Shown piece by piece: positions 11,301 to 20,700 of a stretch of DNA of 64,000 nt. The position numbers and the translations under genes were made by a program. The notes beneath the pieces are model-generated. The model was not told where the DNA came from. It was given only the letters and a program-made list of their open reading frames with translations, and ran no database searches. Origin of the DNA: Mercenaria mercenaria (lineage: Eukaryota; Mollusca; Bivalvia; Venerida; Veneridae); the NCBI RefSeq assembly GCF_021730395.1, contig NC_069373.1:46156501-46220500 (forward strand), given 5' to 3'. Position 1 is the first letter of the stretch. The number at the start of each line of letters is the position of its first letter.

Positions 11301-12802
11301 GTCTCTTTCTATCTTACAATAGTATAATTTCTTGTATTTCTTGATATTGTGTCTTGATATGGCGTCAACACTTTACTACCCCTATCACATACGAGCATTG
11401 TGTTTTACTTTCAGTTTCTAGATATTGTGTCTTAATAACCTATCATGTCTCGCGCAACATTACCTCCTCCTTTCCCCCCCCCCCACCCCACCCCTCCGAC
11501 CCAACCAACCATCCCCCATGAAATTATTTGTTATCTTTCTGCTTTTTGTTATTGTCTCTTAGTATTCCATCATCCCGCCCCCACCCGCACCACACACGCA
11601 AACACAGATATGACATTTTTGTGTAAAGAATTTTAATTACTTTTGACTAATGCAGCTGTTTATTTAACAGTCTTCGTGTTCTAACTGCATATAGATTTAT
11701 GTTCAGGGTAATATGCTTAGTTGTAACAGAATAATAACAGTAGGTTCGGTTGAGCATTATGTGTAAAGTCAAAGCATACATTTGTTATTGTGCCAGTCTT
11801 AAACACTTTATATAACGACGTCGATTTAACATGACATTTGTTGTAATCTAGCCTCAAAGAAAATCCTGTTTTTTTTAAAAAAGAAAGAGTTTCTATAAAC
11901 ATTGTACATATGCGGAAACAGCAAAGTTATTTGCACTTGTTTAGTAAAATGAATCCGACCAAAGTATGCTGTTTATTTGGCAAAATTTAGGGGTGTAATA
12001 TTAATAGAATAAAACTGTGGATACCATTAGAATGACGTAATGACGTATGTCTTTAAAACATAATCATATATACTCAAAAGGCGTTATTATGTGTTTAATT
12101 TTGATTCCATATAATGTCTCTGTAATATTTAAATGAAAATAAAAACACGATGTGCGTGAAAACTCGTTTCAAAACTTTTAAGTCGCATAGAGACAAATGT
12201 TCAATAATACACCATCATCGGATACCCAAGATCGAGCCATTCCATTACTCTCCATTCATCGTCGGATACCCAAGATCGAGCCATTCCGTTACTCTCCATT
12301 CATCGTCGGATACCCAAGATCGAGCCATTCCGTTACTCTCCATTCATCGCGGATGTAGTGTAGCGTAAGAAGTCAGTCATGGGTATCCGAAGATGGTAAC
12401 ACACAAGGTCATTAAGACACACGAACCACGTGCTCTGCCACATGGCATTTCTTGAAAACGTATTTTTTTCATTAGAAAAAATCCTTTTGCGAAGAAAGAT
12501 TTGCTATTTGATTAGCAAGCGTTAAGCATGCTTCAAAATGAATTTGTTTTCTTCTTTAAAATTTATCAACATAAATCCAGCAACTACTAAGGTATCTTTT
12601 TTTAAGTATAAGCCAAATATCTAACCACCATCTGAACGGCGGTTTCGCCTGGCGACTGTAAATCGATTAGTATACCAAGTGCTTTGTCTCCAAAATGATT
12701 GCACAAATACAAATAACAGAATATAAATATCTTGTTTCTTGTTCCAGAGACAGACGATGGAAGTACCGAACATGCAACGTGCGGGATGGAATATTTGACT
12801 AA
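2141..12802 (+). CDS. Dermatopontin-like secreted matrix protein (four coding exons seen; start exon missing)
   Basis: Coding exons are 2141-2375, 2682-2813, 8903-9026 and 12748-12802 (stop TAA included). Phases match at every junction (1, 1, 2), and the readable product is 181 residues, against about 200 for vertebrate dermatopontin. It opens with a hydrophobic stretch (LVLLLAVVLF) typical of a signal peptide, followed by GNYINDMDG. Three repeats of the family hallmark follow, each a Cys-containing strand and then YEDRR(F/W): YEDRRFRMNC, YEDRRWKVRCC and YEDRRWKYRTC. Dermatopontin is an extracellular, disulphide-bonded matrix protein; mollusc members occur in shell and soft-tissue matrix. The initiator Met must lie on an upstream exon I could not find. 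The large introns are full of repeats. The family call is firm; tissue and role are inference. Confidence 0.9.
2682..2813 (+). CDS. Dermatopontin-like gene, second repeat exon
   Basis: This symmetric phase 1-1 exon of 132 nt encodes one whole repeat: GYLNEMDKVLDFNC, then YINGVQSYHSDHYEDRRW and two adjacent Cys. Acceptor CTGTCTAG, donor CCAG|GTAAAAG. A phase 1-1 exon that equals one repeat can be duplicated or skipped without breaking the frame. Confidence 0.88.
3291..3675. mobile_element. Composite foldback element, copy 1
   Basis: The left part (3291-3460) is a long palindrome running from AGAAATAATATATCTCAT to ATGAGATATATTATTTC. It is followed by a segment bounded by the inverted pair ATTCTAACACG (3462-3472) and CGTGTTAGAAT (3665-3675). 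A second copy with the same order of parts lies at 52030-52399. There is no open frame of note, so this is a non-autonomous DNA element. It sits in intron 2 of the dermatopontin-like gene. Confidence 0.7.
4093..4143 (+). other. Exon-like open segment of unknown origin
   Basis: After an acceptor-like TTTCTTTTTAG the sequence reads MMESENKDETSGYEQLK and then meets a possible donor (AAG|GTTTGT). It has exon-like coding character and one YxxL motif (YEQL), but no matching neighbouring exon was found. It could be a relic of another gene or chance. Confidence 0.2.
4388..4985 (+). mobile_element. Dispersed element with terminal palindrome (family D), forward copy
   Basis: It starts near CTTGCATACCAGA and includes a short stem around the CCCCGGGG centre (CTTACACCCC/GGGGTGTAAG). 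It ends in a ~140-bp palindrome at 4839-4980 (CACTGGTTATAGGTGCAGATGG against CCATCTGCACC..ACCAGTG). Relatives occur at about 38430-38710 and, in reverse orientation with a nested insertion, at 52840-54291 and 54746-56146. Non-coding and unnamed. Confidence 0.6.
4986..6905. other. Intron 2 of the dermatopontin-like gene, unassigned
   Basis: No gene is supported. An open segment at 5829-6029 on + and its overlap on the minus strand are short, lack recognisable domains and are probably fortuitous. The rest is ordinary AT-rich intron. Confidence 0.4.
6914..7152 (-). mobile_element. tRNA-derived SINE, minus-strand copy, 5'-truncated
   Basis: Reverse-complement copy of the element at 7484-7770. 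From the right it carries the end of the tRNA-like head with the B box (GGTTCGAACCTCACTC), the conserved body, and a tail matching GACGTTAAA..CCCAAC before the A-run. The A-box region is missing, because homology stops at 7152. With the + copy it forms an inverted SINE pair about 330 bp apart inside one intron. Confidence 0.85.
7484..7770 (+). mobile_element. Full-length tRNA-derived SINE with poly(A) and target-site duplication
   Basis: The head is tRNA-like, with A box TGGCCGAGTGG and B box GGTTCGAACC. A conserved central body follows, ending CGACGTTAAATCCAACCC and a run of about 30 A. The 9-bp repeat AAATGATTC flanks it at 7475-7483 and 7771-7779, a classic LINE-mobilised insertion. The long A-run and perfect flanking repeat suggest a recent event. 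It resembles the V-SINE type described from clams under the name RUDI; that name is a guess to be tested. Confidence 0.9.
7885..8095. repeat. Diverged direct duplication
   Basis: Two blocks about 135 bp apart (near 7891-7955 and 8025-8087) share CAGTTCATGTTAGGAATGGAG-like and ACCGGTACAG..CCAAGAAACA-like motifs in the same order. No function is evident. Confidence 0.45.
8360..8515 (+). mobile_element. SINE-like fragment with GCGTTAAACCC tail
   Basis: The segment ends AACGGCGTTAAACCCAAAAACAAACAAAT, a 3' tail type shared by several bivalve SINEs, after a GTACTGGTACAGATTCCGG body. No A/B-box head is visible, so it is 5'-truncated. Confidence 0.45.
8600..8855 (+). mobile_element. Probable LINE 3' untranslated end with (TATC)n tail
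   Basis: A non-coding AT-rich stretch ends GGGGGAATAAAAGA followed by repeated TATC units. LINEs of the CR1/Jockey side often end in GGAATAAA plus a tetranucleotide microsatellite. No reverse transcriptase is present, so only a short 3' relic remains. Confidence 0.4.
8903..9026 (+). CDS. Dermatopontin-like gene, third exon
   Basis: Acceptor TTTGTTACAG; donor GA|GTAAGA. It reads MFLVNCSTTSWTNDWDGYQ, then FTLPTGQVLSGAYSYHKDYY, and ends in phase 2 inside the Glu codon of the third YEDRR motif. An in-frame TAA just after the donor would truncate the protein if the intron were retained. NCS is a possible N-glycosylation site. Confidence 0.88.
9214..9797. repeat. Tandem satellite, ~60-65-bp unit
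   Basis: About nine degenerate units carry GTGTAGCATATTATCCAGTG followed by TTCC and CTTATCCTTACTTTATCG. Unit length varies because the spacer (ATTAATACTTTAATATGATC or GGCTAAATTACTGAACG) alternates between two types, giving a partly higher-order pattern. It lies within intron 3 of the dermatopontin-like gene. Confidence 0.8.
10397..10561. mobile_element. MITE with ~40-bp terminal inverted repeats
   Basis: The left end reads GGGTCATTATAACAGTAGCT and the right end AGCTACTATTATAATAACCC; inverted homology continues through GGTCTGGG/CCCAGAT and TTGTATTCGG/CCGAATACA. It is short, non-coding and lies in intron 3 of the dermatopontin-like gene. Confidence 0.7.
10562..12180. other. Intron 3, simple and weakly repeated sequence
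   Basis: Contains CT/C-rich runs around 11460-11520 and three loosely similar segments with TTATTGTCTC/TTGATATTGTGTC motifs between 11230 and 11560. No gene is supported. Confidence 0.35.
12219..12350. repeat. 44-bp tandem repeat, three units
   Basis: CGGATACCCAAGATCGAGCC begins at 12219, 12263 and 12307, exactly 44 bp apart and nearly identical. A related inverted sequence (TGGGTATCCG) follows at about 12380, so the array may lie inside a small foldback element. Confidence 0.8.
12748..12802 (+). CDS. Dermatopontin-like gene, terminal coding exon
   Basis: Acceptor TTCTTGTTCCAG. It completes the third YEDRRWKYRTC motif and ends RDGIFD followed by TAA. The short Asp-containing C-terminus after the last Cys resembles known dermatopontins. 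No canonical AATAAA is seen nearby. Confidence 0.88.
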
Positions 12803-12904
12803 CTCATTCTATTACCCAGACAACAACTTCCGGCTTTTTATCCCCCATATTCGATCTGGAGATTCTTAAAATTCAAACATCTCATTGGCTGCTTTTGGAT
12901 TCAA

Positions 12905-13174
12905 ATGTTATCTTCTGTAAAACTGATTATTATCTTATTATCAAATATTTTCACGATCCCCAGTGCCTCATCTTGGACAGGCACAGGTGTCAGTGTTTTA
13001 CAAAGAGTAAAACAGGGAGGACAGGTCTCAACAGGAGCACAACACAGACGTATTTTAAGGGTTTCATGCAAGACCTTAGGATCCCTTCCAAGTCATGAAA
13101 TTTTGGACACAGTTTTGAGCGACCATAATGTTCAAATGTGCAAGAATTCAGTACATAAAGTCTCCTTTACATAG
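12905..13174 (+). other. 89-codon open frame with signal-peptide-like start
   Basis: It begins MLSSVKLIIILLSNIFTIPS, which looks like a secretion signal, then a basic Ser/Gly/Gln-rich stretch and a single CK motif near the end. It lies 100 bp downstream of the dermatopontin-like stop, so it is probably within that transcript's 3' untranslated region. No family is recognised and no intron structure is visible. A chance frame is the more likely explanation. Confidence 0.2.
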
Positions 13175-13528
13175 AAGGTGACCCTTTCAAGTTTGTTTAA
13201 GATGTGCATATTAAGATACAAACTGTAATTTATTTAGGGCGCCCTTAGGACCAGTGTTTTACATAAAAATAAGAAAGAAAAATGGAGAGAGAAAATGTTT
13301 CTCTTTAGGTTACAAGAGTACATTGCTAAGATGTAGGATAGTGAATAGTTTTCCACTGCTATCTTTGTACTAGCCATGTCCTTTTGTCAGTCATAGAGTT
13401 GATTTATTGCTATATTGTGTAAAAATGATATCTTTATGAGAAAATGTTTTCATGTAGCATTTATATAATTTAACTAAACTAAATAATTCCCAAACTAGTC
13501 TGTTCAACAAAGGCATAAGAGTCAAATG

Positions 13529-15213
13529 CGTTACCGAAGCTTATATATCCCTTTACAGTGTTACCAAGTCCGTCTGAAGAAAAATTAAAGGAAATAATAA
13601 AGATAATGTATAATTTTATATGGAACAATAAACCAGAAAAAATCAAAAGAGATGTACTACAACTTGATTACGAGAAAGGAGGACTAAAAATGATAAATAT
13701 TAAGTGTTTTTTGAACTCGATAAAAGCCTGTTGGATAAAACGATTTATGTGTAACAGTGAAAGTGTAATTTGGGGTACTTTCTATAATACAATTCTAAAA
13801 CCAGCAGGGGGAAAGTTAGTATTTGAATGTAATTTAAATGATAAAGACATTGAAAACATATGTAAAAACAACACATTTCTCAAAGATGTTCTTATTGCAT
13901 GGCATACCATTAAGAAGGTTGAATTAAATGACATAAGTGGAAAACAGATAATCTGGAACAACTCTGACATAAGGAATGGGAATAAAACATTGTATTACAA
14001 AGAATGGTATGAAAAAGGAATAAAATATTTAGAACACTTATTTGATTACAGGAAAAAAGATTTTTACTCTTTTGAACAATTCAAGTATTTATACAGTCTA
14101 GAAGATAATGAATTCCTAAAATATTATCAAATTATCACCAGCATTAAGCCGGATCTAAAAGAATCACTTAAAAAAGAAAACATTATTTACAATACTACAG
14201 ACAACCTGCTTAATAAAATTCAAGCAGCAAAAGCACCAAACAAATTACTATACACCAAACAATTAAATGTAAAACTTAAACCAGAAATAAAATCAGAAAA
14301 GAAATGGGGATCTACTGTTGAAAACAATAACATAAAATGGAATAAAATTTATGGACAAATTTTTAAAGCAACGATAGACACAAAAATTAGAAACTTCCAG
14401 TATAAATTTTTAATGCGAATAGTTCCAACAAATAAATACTTGTACAAAATGAAATTGTCTAGAACAAACTTATGTGATTTTTGTAACGTGCAAGTGGAAA
14501 GTATAGAACATCTATTTTGGGAATGTAATCATGTTCAAATTTTGTGGAATAGACTAAGTAACTTTCTTGCAGAAAAGGGAATATCGTGCCTGTTCAATCT
14601 AGAATGTATAAGTTTTGGCACTGTGCAAACGGGGTTAAAAAGCAATACCATAAATTTCATGATTTTTTTGATGAAATATTTTATTTTTCAAATGAAAAAT
14701 AGACAAAAGGTTCCCGTATTCAATCAGCTTTTATCCTATTTAAATATCAGAATTTGTCTAGAAAAAGAAATAGCAATAATGCAAAACAAAATTGATTATC
14801 ATTTAAAGAAATGGTCTTTCTTGAATCTTTAATATGCATCCTTACCACGTACATCACTGAGACACATGAAAAAAAAAATGAAAAAAAAAAAAAAATATTT
14901 GAAATAATCTATTTCAAAGGTAATCAAGAGCGCACATGGGTATACTCTATACTTTTTTTTTCTTTACTTTTATTTTATACAGTGTTAACTTTCTTCTCAA
15001 ATTAAGCGTCTTATCATGCAAAGTGGATACATTTATTTATCTTTTTTGACATACAAAACGATTTTATAAACAAAACTGAAGGGGAAATAATTGCAATTGT
15101 TTTATGTATCTCAAAGATATTATTTCTGTTTTATTATTATTTAGTAGGTCTGCAGAATTGTACAAAACAAGTGTAACGTGTTTGTATGATGTATGTCATA
15201 AAAGAGAAAAAAT

Positions 15214-15242
<29 letters not shown>
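13529..15242 (+). mobile_element. 5'-truncated L1/Tx1-like LINE with poly(A) and 12-bp TSD
   Basis: AAGAGTCAAATG occurs at 13517-13528 and again, perfectly, at 15243-15254, directly after an A-run of about 26 bp. Between them lies the 3' end of a LINE ORF2, a ~410-bp 3' untranslated region and AATAAA at about 15210. The perfect TSD, intact partial frame and long tail indicate a young insertion that was already truncated at its 5' end when it landed. Confidence 0.93.
13531..14832 (+). CDS. LINE ORF2 C-terminal part (post-RT region with zf-RVT)
   Basis: The frame is open from the insertion point (LPKLIYPFTVLPSPSEEKLK), so it has no start codon of its own. It contains the post-RT signature YNFIWNNKPEKIKRD and DYEKGGLKMINI, typical of L1/Tx1-clade ORF2 proteins. 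A C-x2-C-x8-H-x4-C zinc-binding motif (CDFC ... EHLFWEC) lies at 14473-14526. The endonuclease and the catalytic YxDD part of the reverse transcriptase are absent, so the protein cannot support retrotransposition by itself. Confidence 0.88.
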   Translation, partial: LPKLIYPFTVLPSPSEEKLKEIIKIMYNFIWNNKPEKIKRDVLQLDYEKGGLKMINIKCFLNSIKACWIKRFMCNSESVIWGTFYNTILKPAGGKLVFECNLNDKDIENICKNNTFLKDVLIAWHTIKKVELNDISGKQIIWNNSDIRNGNKTLYYKEWYEKGIKYLEHLFDYRKKDFYSFEQFKYLYSLEDNEFLKYYQIITSIKPDLKESLKKENIIYNTTDNLLNKIQAAKAPNKLLYTKQLNVKLKPEIKSEKKWGSTVENNNIKWNKIYGQIFKATIDTKIRNFQYKFLMRIVPTNKYLYKMKLSRTNLCDFCNVQVESIEHLFWECNHVQILWNRLSNFLAEKGISCLFNLECISFGTVQTGLKSNTINFMIFLMKYFIFQMKNRQKVPVFNQLLSYLNIRICLEKEIAIMQNKIDYHLKKWSFLNL

Positions 15243-15244
<2 letters not shown>

Positions 15245-16834
15245 GAGTCAAATGAGAGGATGTGAAAAGAAGATTGCTACTAGTATTTAACATGGAGTTA
15301 CAATGATGGAGACAAAAATCTGAAAAAAAATCAATACAGCAATGAAATTTTCTTCTTCAACTGCTGATAAATTCATGAAGTTTTCTTATTGCAATATAGT
15401 AAAACTGTTTTGTGCTACTGTTGATTCAAAGAATGATGCTTTTTAACAAAACTTGACTATATGGCCTATAGCAACACAAATGGTAAATTTAAATATATCA
15501 TTAAGAATATGGATAACATTGCAAAGTCCTGTGTATTTCATTATAAACTAGGCAAATTTTATTGCTTGATATATTTCAGAGAACCAACATCTTCTCTAAT
15601 GTACTGTATGATTTGCTTGACAATTTTATGAACGGTAACGATTTTTTATTCCATATAACACATGCACCACTGTTGATTTGTAACACTAATTTTCAAATTG
15701 CTTACTGATGACATTGTTATTTTATCTGGAAAAATCGACCTTAAATATTTACAAAAAAAAATAATGTGGTACTTGGAAACTAAATACTTCTTAAAGATAA
15801 ACCTTTTTTTTTTCAAGTCGTATAATAGATCTAGCTGATCAATTTTAGGGAAATTATTTTAAAAAAAAACAAAAAAAAAAAAAACATGTTGACGTATATA
15901 ATATTAAGACTTTTGGAACATGTTAAAATTTTCCATGATAAACATGAATCTAGAGTTTAGAGGAATCTTCTTAAAGAATGTTAAATAATACAATTATTAT
16001 CTACAATGTATTAGTATAAAAATAGATTTATTTAACAAAACTGTTAAACATGAAGTGCTTGATACACGGCTGTTTTAAATGTATTATAGAAACATTGAAT
16101 ATAAAGAAAGACTCTAGCTCAAGTTTTTAAATAACTATTAGGTGTGTAGGTGAAGCGTGCATGTATGTAGTGAACATGTTGGAATATCTGTCCAAGCATT
16201 GCAAATATATATTCGTTCATGCAAAGTTTTCTTCATTTATTATCAATAACCATATAACATTATAAAATAGAAGCTTTTAGAACAGAATGTTGAAATTGAC
16301 ATATTGAAGGTAGCTTACGTATTAAAATCGATGTTTTTCCTCGAAATACAGCTGCGTTTGTTATAAAGATACCCCTCCACATCTTAGTATCATTTTGTTT
16401 CAACTAGTTCAATTTTCTTGAAATATATTGAGAGCGGGACTTCGCTCTGCCAAACACCTTTATAGATATAATACTGTAATCCAATATATATTCGCGAAGA
16501 CAAATTTTCGCAATTTTCCGAGCTTCGGCATATTCGCTTATACTTATTGTCGCGTTTCCATCATTTCTGAAAAATAATATTCGCGGATTCGTGAATCCAA
16601 GCGCCGTAAAAACGACGTGTTTTGTTGTTTTGTATAAAATACGGATGTTAACGTTAAAGAAATTATAATATGTGCGTTCTGCTCTCAAAGTTTGCTTATT
16701 TCCATTGTTTGATCGCAGTCTTCAATAATTGAGACTATAATCGGTACCTCAGATATGATTAGCCTTGTATACTTATACTATTTGTATGTGGATTGTGGTC
16801 ACAAATTAGCCATCTTCTAAATATTTTCTCTATG
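15243..16834. other. Unassigned AT-rich intergenic DNA
   Basis: Many A and T runs. A 94-codon minus-strand frame at 16404-16688 has no recognisable domain and overlaps TTCGCG-rich sequence that looks like a diverged dispersed element. No gene is supported. Confidence 0.4.
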
Positions 16835-16975
16835 TACGAGGGTTGTTCATTTAATTCCCGAACGACCCACTTGCACCAGATCAGAAAGAAAATGCCGCCG
16901 TACATGTTATACCCTACCCGTAGGTATTATATAACATGTCCGGATGCATTTTCTTTCTGATCTGGTGCCAGTGGG
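16835..16975. mobile_element. Mariner-like terminus with internal palindrome
   Basis: TACGAGGGTTGTTCATTTAA at the left resembles mariner-family terminal repeats. It is followed by an inverted pair, CACCAGATCAGAAAGAAAATG against GCATTTTCTTTCTGATCTGG, around a CCTACCCGTAGG-like centre. No matching right terminus was found, so the element is a fragment or a solo foldback. Confidence 0.45.
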
Positions 16976-17159
16976 ATGACCGCTCTAAATTTCGACATCA
17001 TCATCCGATTGTACTGAAATTTTACACAAAGCGAGGTTTCTATATTGTTAATATGTGAAGAAAATATATAAAACGAAACTGCTACAGTTTCGAAGTTATA
17101 GTAACTATAGAAACCCAAGGAACGTCGATACGGCCCGCGCCGTAATTTTGTTGATAAAC

Positions 17160-17620
17160 TTTAATGTAGGGATAACGCATGTTTTTTCGTGTTATAACGT
17201 CTGCAGAATCCCGAGGGACTGGTTGGTGCCCGAGCCCGTAGGGTGAGGGTACCAACGTATCCCGAGGGATTCTGCAGATGTTATAACATGAAATGAACAT
17301 GCGCTAACGCTATTCTAGCATAAAACGCGGAAAAAATACTAATAAATGAATACATGCTTCCTCAACGTCATTAAATTTCCATGAAATGCGCGGGAATGTC
17401 TGAGTTGTTTTTTACGTTGACGTCATTTCGTTTTGAATTATCCGTTTTGGGGCCGAATGACGTTTACGCTTTGCCACGGAACTCGCATATATAAAAAGGT
17501 GTTATAACAGCACGTGAGCGCGAGAATCTCTCTGTTAACACACGTTTTCTCTCCTGTTAAAACACCCCCGAAATGTGACAATAACAGCAGTTTTATGCTA
17601 GAATATGCTAAAATTCGGAC
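17160..17620. mobile_element. Dispersed foldback element (family O), copy 1
   Basis: It starts GTAGGGATAACGCATG and holds a palindrome around CTGCAGAATCCCGAGGGA and its inverse TCCCGAGGGATTCTGCAG. It continues with GAAATGCGCGGGAATGT and TTTTGAATTATCCGTT. A second copy with the same order of motifs is at 39434-39740. Non-coding. Confidence 0.6.
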
Positions 17621-17779
17621 ATTTATACGTTGTTTTAAGCGGAAAAACGTCAGACGACATTATAAATTCATTGACGCTATTACAAGAAAGAATGAGCTTT
17701 TGAATTATTGACGTTTATGTGGGCCGATACCGTTACCGAGGTATTTTTATTTTTTTTTATTTCTTACAAACAAACAGCC

Positions 17780-20700
17780 GTATCACAATAAGTCACTGTA
17801 GCCCGAGATTAAAACAGGCTTCTAATGCGATTTTCGTTCCTGCGATGAGTCGTATACGGATGCGTTTTGTGAAAGCTGAAAAAATAGACTAGTCACATAT
17901 ATCTTACGGCGCAGTAGCATGAGTGACTAAGCCTTTTAATATCATGTCAGGTCCTCATTTATATTGAGCCCTAAACGGATAAGTTTTGTGAAAGCTCAAA
18001 GTAATCACCCGGTGCCAAATATTTTATCCATATGCAACGTATAGAAAACATTTGCTCTGTAAATATATAAATTTACTCCGGATTGATACCGTCACCCTGC
18101 CCTAACCTATGCACCAAATCGGCAATGTAACCCCTAAAATGGTAGATCGCAATCTTAGGTCGCAGTGGCATGAATGACTAAGTCTTTTATTATAGTGTGA
18201 GGTCATTATTTACGTTGAGCCCTATAAGGATAAGTTTTGTGAAAGCTCAAGGTAATCACCCGGTACCAAATATTTTATCCATAATGCAACATATAGAAAA
18301 CATTTGCTCTGTAAATATATAAATTTACTCCGGATTGATACCGTCACCCTGCCCTAACCTATGCACCAAATCGGCAATGTAACCCCTAAAATTGTAGATC
18401 GCAGTCTTAGTATACTTTTAATGACAGGGAGGGACAAACAAATAAGTTACTGTAGCCCGAGATTAAAACAGGCTTGTAAAGCGATTTTTTGTTCCTGCGT
18501 TGAGTTGTATACGGATGCGTTTTGTGAAAGCTGAAAAATATTTACTTGTGAGATATATCTTAGGTCGCAGTAGCATGAATGACTAAAGCTTTTAATATGG
18601 TGGAAGGTCCTCATTTACGTTGAGCCCTATACGGATACGTTTTGTGTAAGCTCAAAGTAATCACCCAGTACCATACAATGTATATTTTTTCCATATGCAA
18701 CGTATAGGAAACATTTGTTCTGTAAATATATAATTTTACTCCGAAATGATACCGTCACCCTGCCCTAACCAAGGCACCGAAAAGGCAATGTAACCCCTCA
18801 AATTGTAGATCACAATCTTAACTGCAATGGTATATCTTTAATGACAGGGAGGTTCAAACACCTAAGTCACTGTAGCCCGAGATAAAAAGAGGCTTGTAAT
18901 GTGTTTTTCGTTCCTGCGTTGAGTCGTATACGGATGCGTTTTGTGAAAGCTGAAAACAATTGACTAGTGACATATATCTTAGGTCGCAATAGCATGAATA
19001 ACTAAAGCTTTTAATATCGTGTGAGGTCCTTATTTACGTTGAGCCCTATACGGATAAGTTTTGTAAAAGCTCAAAGTAATCACCGTGTCCCATATATTAT
19101 TTACATATGCAACGTATAGAAAACATTTGCTCTGTAAATATATAATTTTACTGATTGATACAGTCACCCAGCGCTAACCAATGCACCGAATCAAATCAGC
19201 AATGTAACCCTTCAGATGGTAAATAGCAATCACAACTATAATGATATACCATTAATGATAGAAAGGGACAAAAACATAATTCACTGTATCCCGAGATTAA
19301 AACAGGCTTGTAATGCGATTTTCATTCCTGCGTAGAGTCGTATACGGATACATTTTGTGAAATTGACTAGGGATATATATATTAGGTCGAATAGCATGAA
19401 TGACTAAGGCTTTTAATATCGTGTGAGGTCCTCATTTACGTTGATCGCTATACGGATAAGTTTTGTGAAATCTCAAAGTAATCACCCGGTACCATATACT
19501 TTTTCCATATGCAACAGATAGAAAACATTTGCTCCGTAAATATATAATTTTACTCCGAATTGATACCGTCACTCTGTCCTAACCAATCCATCGAATCGGC
19601 AATATAACCCCCCGAATTGTAGATCACAATATTAACTGTAGCAATATTCATTTAAAGACAGGGAGGGACAAACACATAAGTCGCTCTTGCCCGAGATTGA
19701 AACAGGCTTGTAATGCGATTTTCGTTCCTGCGTTGAGTCGTATACGGATGCGTTTTGTGAAAGCTGTGAAAAAATAGACTAGTCACATATATCTGAGGTC
19801 GCAGTAGCATGAGTGACTAAGCCTTTTAATACCATGTCAGGTCCTCATTTACGTTGAACCCTAAACGGATAAGTTTTGTGAAAGCTCAAAGTAATTACCC
19901 GGTACCAAATATTTTTTCCATACGCAATATATAGAAAACATTTGCTCTGTAAATATATAATTTTACTCCGAATTGATACCGTCACCCTGCCCTAACCAAT
20001 GCACCGAATCGGCAATGTAACCCCTCAAATTGTAGATCACAATCTTAAGTGTAAAGATATATCTTTAATGACAGGGAGGGACAAACACATAAGTCAATGT
20101 AGCCCGATATTGTAAGAGGCTTGTAATGCGATTTTCGTTCCTGCGTTGAGTCGTATACGGATGCGTTTTGTGGAAGCTGAAATAACTGACTAGTGATATA
20201 CTAGTATATCTTAGGTCGAAGAAGCATGAATGACTAAGGCTTTTAATATCGTGTGAGGTCCTCATTTACGTTGAGCCCTTTACAGATAAGTTTTCTGAAA
20301 ACACAAAGTAAACTCCCGGTACTAAATACTTTTTCCATATACAAAGAATAGGAAACATTTGCTCTGTAAATATATAATTTTACTCCGAATTGATACCGTC
20401 ACCCTGCCCTAACCAATGCACCGAATTGGCAATGTAACCCCTTAAATTGTAGATCACAATCTTATGTGTAAAAATATCTTTAATGACAGGGAGGGACAAA
20501 CACATAAGTCACTGTAGCCCGAGATTGAAACAGGCTTGTAATGCGATTTTCGTTCCTGCGTTGAGTCGTGTACGGATGCGTTTTGTGAAAGCTGTGAAAA
20601 AAAGAGACTAGTCACATATATCTTAGGTCGCAGTAGCATGAGTGACTAAGCCTTTTAATACCAGGTCAGGTCCTCATTTACGTTGAACCCTAAACGGATA

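Noticed and set aside
12905-13174. Small secreted protein gene
   Set aside because: Only the signal-like N-terminus is suggestive; the rest lacks any family signature and it sits in the probable 3' untranslated region. Kept as a low-confidence feature only.
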